In this document: positions 60,556 to 64,000 of the stretch, piece by piece | How the letters are laid out: each line of letters starts with the position of its first letter | Numbering within the stretch: the stretch's first letter is position 1 | Assembly: GCA_028023455.1 (NCBI GenBank) | Contig: JAQFVV010000073.1 | Location: 915,001-979,000 of the forward strand | Direction of reading: 5' to 3' | DNA from: Epiperipatus broadwayi | Taxonomy: Eukaryota; Onychophora; Udeonychophora; Euonychophora; Peripatidae | DNA: 64,000 nt | Notes under the pieces: model-generated | The model's input: only the letters and a program-made list of their open reading frames with translations | Databases searched by the model: none | Told to the model about the DNA's origin: nothing | Made by a program: the position numbers and the translations under genes

Positions 60556-61210
60556 TAGGGGTGACCAATGTTTTGATACCTCTAGACCACATTGTGAAAA
60601 TGAGTTGCCTTGAGTCACAAATTAAATATTCAAACTTTATCCAAAGTTGGTAATAAAAAAAAAGTACCTATGTATAATTTTTATAATATTCACCACAACA
60701 GATAAGCAAAAATGTTCTCAAATAATAATCCTAAATATGCAATGACTCATTCAGATGTTCTTTTAAAATCATTAAATAGATTCCATGTTTGTGATCATTA
60801 ATATAGAAAAGTACATATGTAAGTAAGATCTGTAATTAAAATAGAAATAATTACCTCTCATCGAGTTATGTAGTTACTTCCAGTTTCAATTAAAATATAT
60901 TTAAAAAAGATATGATCATTTAGTTTTCAAAGGAACTTTATTCAAGAAAAGTATATCTGTAGATATTTCAGTTTATTTATTATTATATGTAAGTAATAAG
61001 CCACCATTGATATTTTATTATATTATAAAAGTCAAACAAGAAAACATAAACTAGTTGAATATTTGACAGTGTATTTGAGAGTGTATGTACATTTATTTTA
61101 ATCACATTATGTCACATCATCACAAAAAAGTTTATGATTTTACATTGGGCTGCATTTATAGCTATTCTGGACTGCATGTTGCTCTTGGATTGCAGGGTTA
61201 GACACTCTTG
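60556..61210. mobile_element. hAT-type non-autonomous DNA transposon
   Basis: Ends TAGGGGTGACCAATGTTTTG and, reversed, CAAGAGTGTCTAACCCTGCA are degenerate inverted repeats of the CAGGGGTG type seen in hAT elements. Subterminal ACCTCTAGACCACATTGTG and TGGACTGCATGTTGCTCTTG follow the usual 'GGGCCACATTG ... GGCC..ATGTTGCCC' pattern of Charlie-like elements. 8-bp GTATAACC (60548-60555) and GTATAATC (61211-61218) form the target duplication with one change. 655 bp and no transposase. Confidence 0.8.
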
Positions 61211-61218
61211 GTATAATC

Positions 61219-62795
61219 TTTGTCTTTGAAAAGATGCTCCATATTAAAAATGCATTAAAATAATATTTACCATTCTTACTAGGTTCACTAAATAGGAATC
61301 AGTGTTATTCTTGCATTAAACTTATTAAAAAAGCAAATAAGTCAATATCATGCTCTCACACATATATGCCATTAATGGCATCATAAAGCTCTAGTCTCCT
61401 ATGAGTAAAATAGTATTTCTGAAAGATTCAATGTGAGTAAAACCCAAATCACTCTCTATTAGACTTGGCTTGTTCAAAATAATACCACCATATGACTAGA
61501 GATAGAACTTATTCAACATGTCAAATCTTATTTTGCAATTTGGGGTAATCACCATTCACCTACTTTGTGTTCATGGGTGATAATCTTTAAAAGAGACAAA
61601 AATATTTGTTGTAAAACATCAGTTTGCATTTTATTGTAAAATAATGAACTATATAATAAATTCAATAATTTAAAATTTAAGAAAGATTTTATTATATAAT
61701 GGTATGAAACCAAAATTTTTCAGTTTGAAAAATTTAGAGTTTTTTTATTGGGGGGAGAGAGGATAGTCATCCATTATCAACTTATGTAGCCATGTAATAA
61801 ATAAATATTTTGTTATTCACATATAAAGGATTAATAGGAATGAAAACTGTAAATATCATCACCATCTGGTAATTGCTTAACTTAATTAGAAAATGCCTTT
61901 AAAGTTTTTTTTAATTTTTACTTGACATTAATATATTTTTGACTAAATGTATCTTGTTGACATTGTTAATAATCTTTTAAAGAAATAAAACAAAGAAATT
62001 AGAGGTTAAAGTTAAAAATTTATTTATTTATTTGCAAAATATTTTTTTTTAAAAAAAGCTAACAATAAAAGTTTTCAAGATTTATTTTTAAATTACTATT
62101 CCCTAATTGAATAATATTTTAAAATGAGATATCTTTTTCCAAACTTTACAAATATGAAATGGCAATAAATCATTGAAAACCTAATAAAAGGTTAAAGGAC
62201 GAAGTAAATTTAAGTTTTTTTTATATTATACAGTTTCTACATAATAATAAATAATATTAATTAACGAAAAAAATTAATACCTTTGCAATGAAGATTGATG
62301 TTAAACAAAGATATGTACTAGATTCAATTTTATTTTCCAAAATTTAATTACCTGCTTTTCCAAGAGATATTTTCCATTTTATGATGTACATATCACGAAA
62401 TGATCATAGATTTGATGATAGATTTTTAAATTTTGAACAGCTGAAATAAGAACTTTGATCTGTTTTCTTCTAGATTTCTAGTATTGTTAATTACGCTATT
62501 ATTATCAATAAACAGAATGATATAACATTTTAAATGCAACCTAAAAAAAACTTAATGCTAAAAATCTGTGTTTTTCCCAGCAGTAATGGAAGAAAAATCT
62601 TTAGCAACTTTTAAATTGGATGTCATTAACTTAGAAATGTCATTTGATTTAAATGTATTGATAACTTTTAATATAGAAAGAACTTATATGTTGTATTGTA
62701 ACATAGTCTCCAATATGCATCTGAAATTAAGATATTTCCATTAGTAGGTTTTAGATAGAAGTGAGGCATAAAGATCCTGTCATTGTAACATAAAA
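61219..62795. other. AT-rich spacer, nothing recognisable
   Basis: Homopolymers and a G/A-rich run at 61749-61765. No gene seen. Confidence 0.5.
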
Positions 62796-62799
62796 GCTC

Positions 62800-64000
62800 T
62801 ATCACCATCATCATCAACCATTATCATTCCACTGCAGGATGAAGGTCTCTCCAAGTTCAATCCAACTTTTCCTATCTTTAGCTTCTCTTCTCCACATCAC
62901 CCTGCACACTTTCTTATTTCATCCACCCATCTCACATGTGGTCTCTTTCTGGGTCTTTTACAATCTCTTGGAATCCAGTTTAAAATTTCAATTGTCCATC
63001 TGTTATCAGCTCTTCTAACAATATGTCCAGCCCAACTCCACTTCAGTCTTTTAATTTTTTCAATGAGGTCAGTAACACCTGTTTGTTCTCTTACCCATAC
63101 ATTGCGTTTTCGATCTCTTCTTGTTACTCCCAACATGCATCTCTCCATACTTCTTAGAGTGATCTAAAGTCTCTGTATTGCTCTTCTATTAAGTGTTCAA
63201 GTCTCAGATCCATAAGTAACAACTGGCAAAACACATTTATTAAAAATCTTTCTTTTCAAACACATAGGCATATTTCCTTTTAGTATCAAGTTATTTCTAC
63301 CAAAAGCACTCCAACAAGTTTAATTCTATGATTAATTTCATCCATTATATTTCCATCTGTATTAATAATCTGACCAAGGTATTTGTAACTGTTAACTTCT
63401 TCTAACTCATCATAATCAATCTTTATTTTCATATTTTGAGAAAATTTATTAAACATTACTTTAGTCTTTTTAACATTTATCTTTAGTCCTACTTTCCTAC
63501 TTTCATCTGATAACTCCTGCAACATTTTCTGTAGCTCTAAAGTATTATTTGCAAAAACAACTACATCATCTGCAAAATCTAAATGACTTAAATAATCTCC
63601 ATTTACTTTCAATCCTTTAGCTTCCCTTTTTAATCCAAAAAATACTTCTTGCAGCACTGCTGTAAAAAGTTTTGGAGATATGGAGTCACCCTGTCTTACA
63701 CCCTTTTCAATGTTGATTTTCCTACTATCATTATGTAATCTAATTGTTGCTGATGCATTTTTATAAATATTCTTCAAAATATGACAATATCCTGTATCTA
63801 CACCTTGATGATCCAATGCTTTAATCACTGAAGAAATGTTTATAGAATCAAATGTCTTTTCATAGTCTACAAATTCTAAGCATAATGGCAACTCATATTC
63901 ATTTGTCCTTTCTATAATTTCTCTCAATACCTGAATATGATCTACTGTACTAAAACCAAAAGCACTATACAAATTTATATATATAGTAATGTAATATTCT
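62800..64000 (-). pseudogene. RTE-type LINE, reverse transcriptase and 3' end, damaged
   Basis: The frame at 63972-63286 (228 codons) holds the RT core. GFSTVDHIQVLREI is at the start, then LCLEFVDYEKTFDSI (first catalytic Asp), GVRQGDSISPKLFTAVLQEV, LDFADDVVVFANNT (catalytic FADD box intact, where YADD is common), GLKINVKKTKVM and YKYLGQIIN. A one-base frameshift near 63305 precedes the next segment (LILKGNMPMCLKRKIFNKCV). Two in-frame stops follow, one of them replacing a Trp after YGSET. The tail at 63148-62897 has MERCMLGVTRRDRKRN and WSWAGHIVRRADNRWT, with RPRKRPHVRWVDEIRK, the conserved C-terminus of RTE-like proteins. Beyond it lies a 3' end with GATGATGATGG repeats (62805-62822), typical of RTE 3' termini. 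The N-terminal endonuclease lies outside the window or is lost; an AT run at 63975-63985 may mark truncation. Youngest-looking coding relic here. Confidence 0.88.

Overview
This window looks like gene-poor, very AT-rich (roughly three quarters A+T by eye) intergenic DNA from an invertebrate animal. It mixes eukaryote-only element classes: Penelope-like, RTE-type LINE, LTR, Merlin-, piggyBac-, hAT- and pogo/Tigger-like. It also carries long AT and GATA microsatellites and tRNA-derived repeats, and I find no bacterial-style operons. I cannot name the phylum. AT-richness with Penelope, RTE and Merlin relics would suit several cnidarian, molluscan, flatworm or arthropod lineages. No intact host gene was found. 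The longest non-repeat reading frame (63286-63972, minus) is a piece of a reverse transcriptase.

Layout. 1-9.1 kb: AT-rich spacer with a dispersed ~0.4 kb tandem repeat family (R1, 1.8-2.97 kb) and a worn foldback element (4.07-4.86 kb). 9.2-10.6 kb: decayed gag gene of an LTR element. 14.7-18.5 kb: another R1 unit, a hairpin element, a 0.6 kb CTAG/GATA microsatellite and a second hairpin element. 19.4-22.6 kb: an inverted/direct repeat cluster (R2), a decayed piggyBac-like transposase (minus) and more R1 units. 24.1-25.9 kb: Penelope-like reverse transcriptase relic. 27.9 kb: tRNA-like repeat. 28.4-30.2 kb: short repeats leading into a Merlin-type transposase relic with plausible splice sites.

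30.67-42.35 kb: the main structure, a single LTR retrotransposon that landed in an AT microsatellite. It has ~2.1 kb LTRs, a tRNA-Lys-type primer binding site, a gag remnant, an integrase-tail remnant and a polypurine tract. Its left LTR was later split by a ~4 kb insertion with a 5-bp target duplication, which in turn contains a 1.2 kb pogo/Tigger-like transposon. Its right LTR was split by a ~0.43 kb foldback element.

42.6-64 kb: a tandem duplication, an inverted pair of repeat ends 5 kb apart, a solo LTR with perfect 5-bp target duplication (50.38-50.98 kb), a second tRNA-like repeat, a decayed LINE reverse transcriptase (53 kb, minus), a second long GATA array, a complete foldback element (59.88-60.46 kb), a hAT-type non-autonomous element (60.56-61.21 kb) and the 3' half of an RTE-type LINE (62.8-64.0 kb, minus).

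Nothing here appears able to move by itself. The window is best read as a stratified transposon graveyard, with insertion order readable from the nesting. The most unusual material is the foldback family with an asymmetric tail and long target duplications, the R1 and R2 repeat families, and the nested LTR structure.
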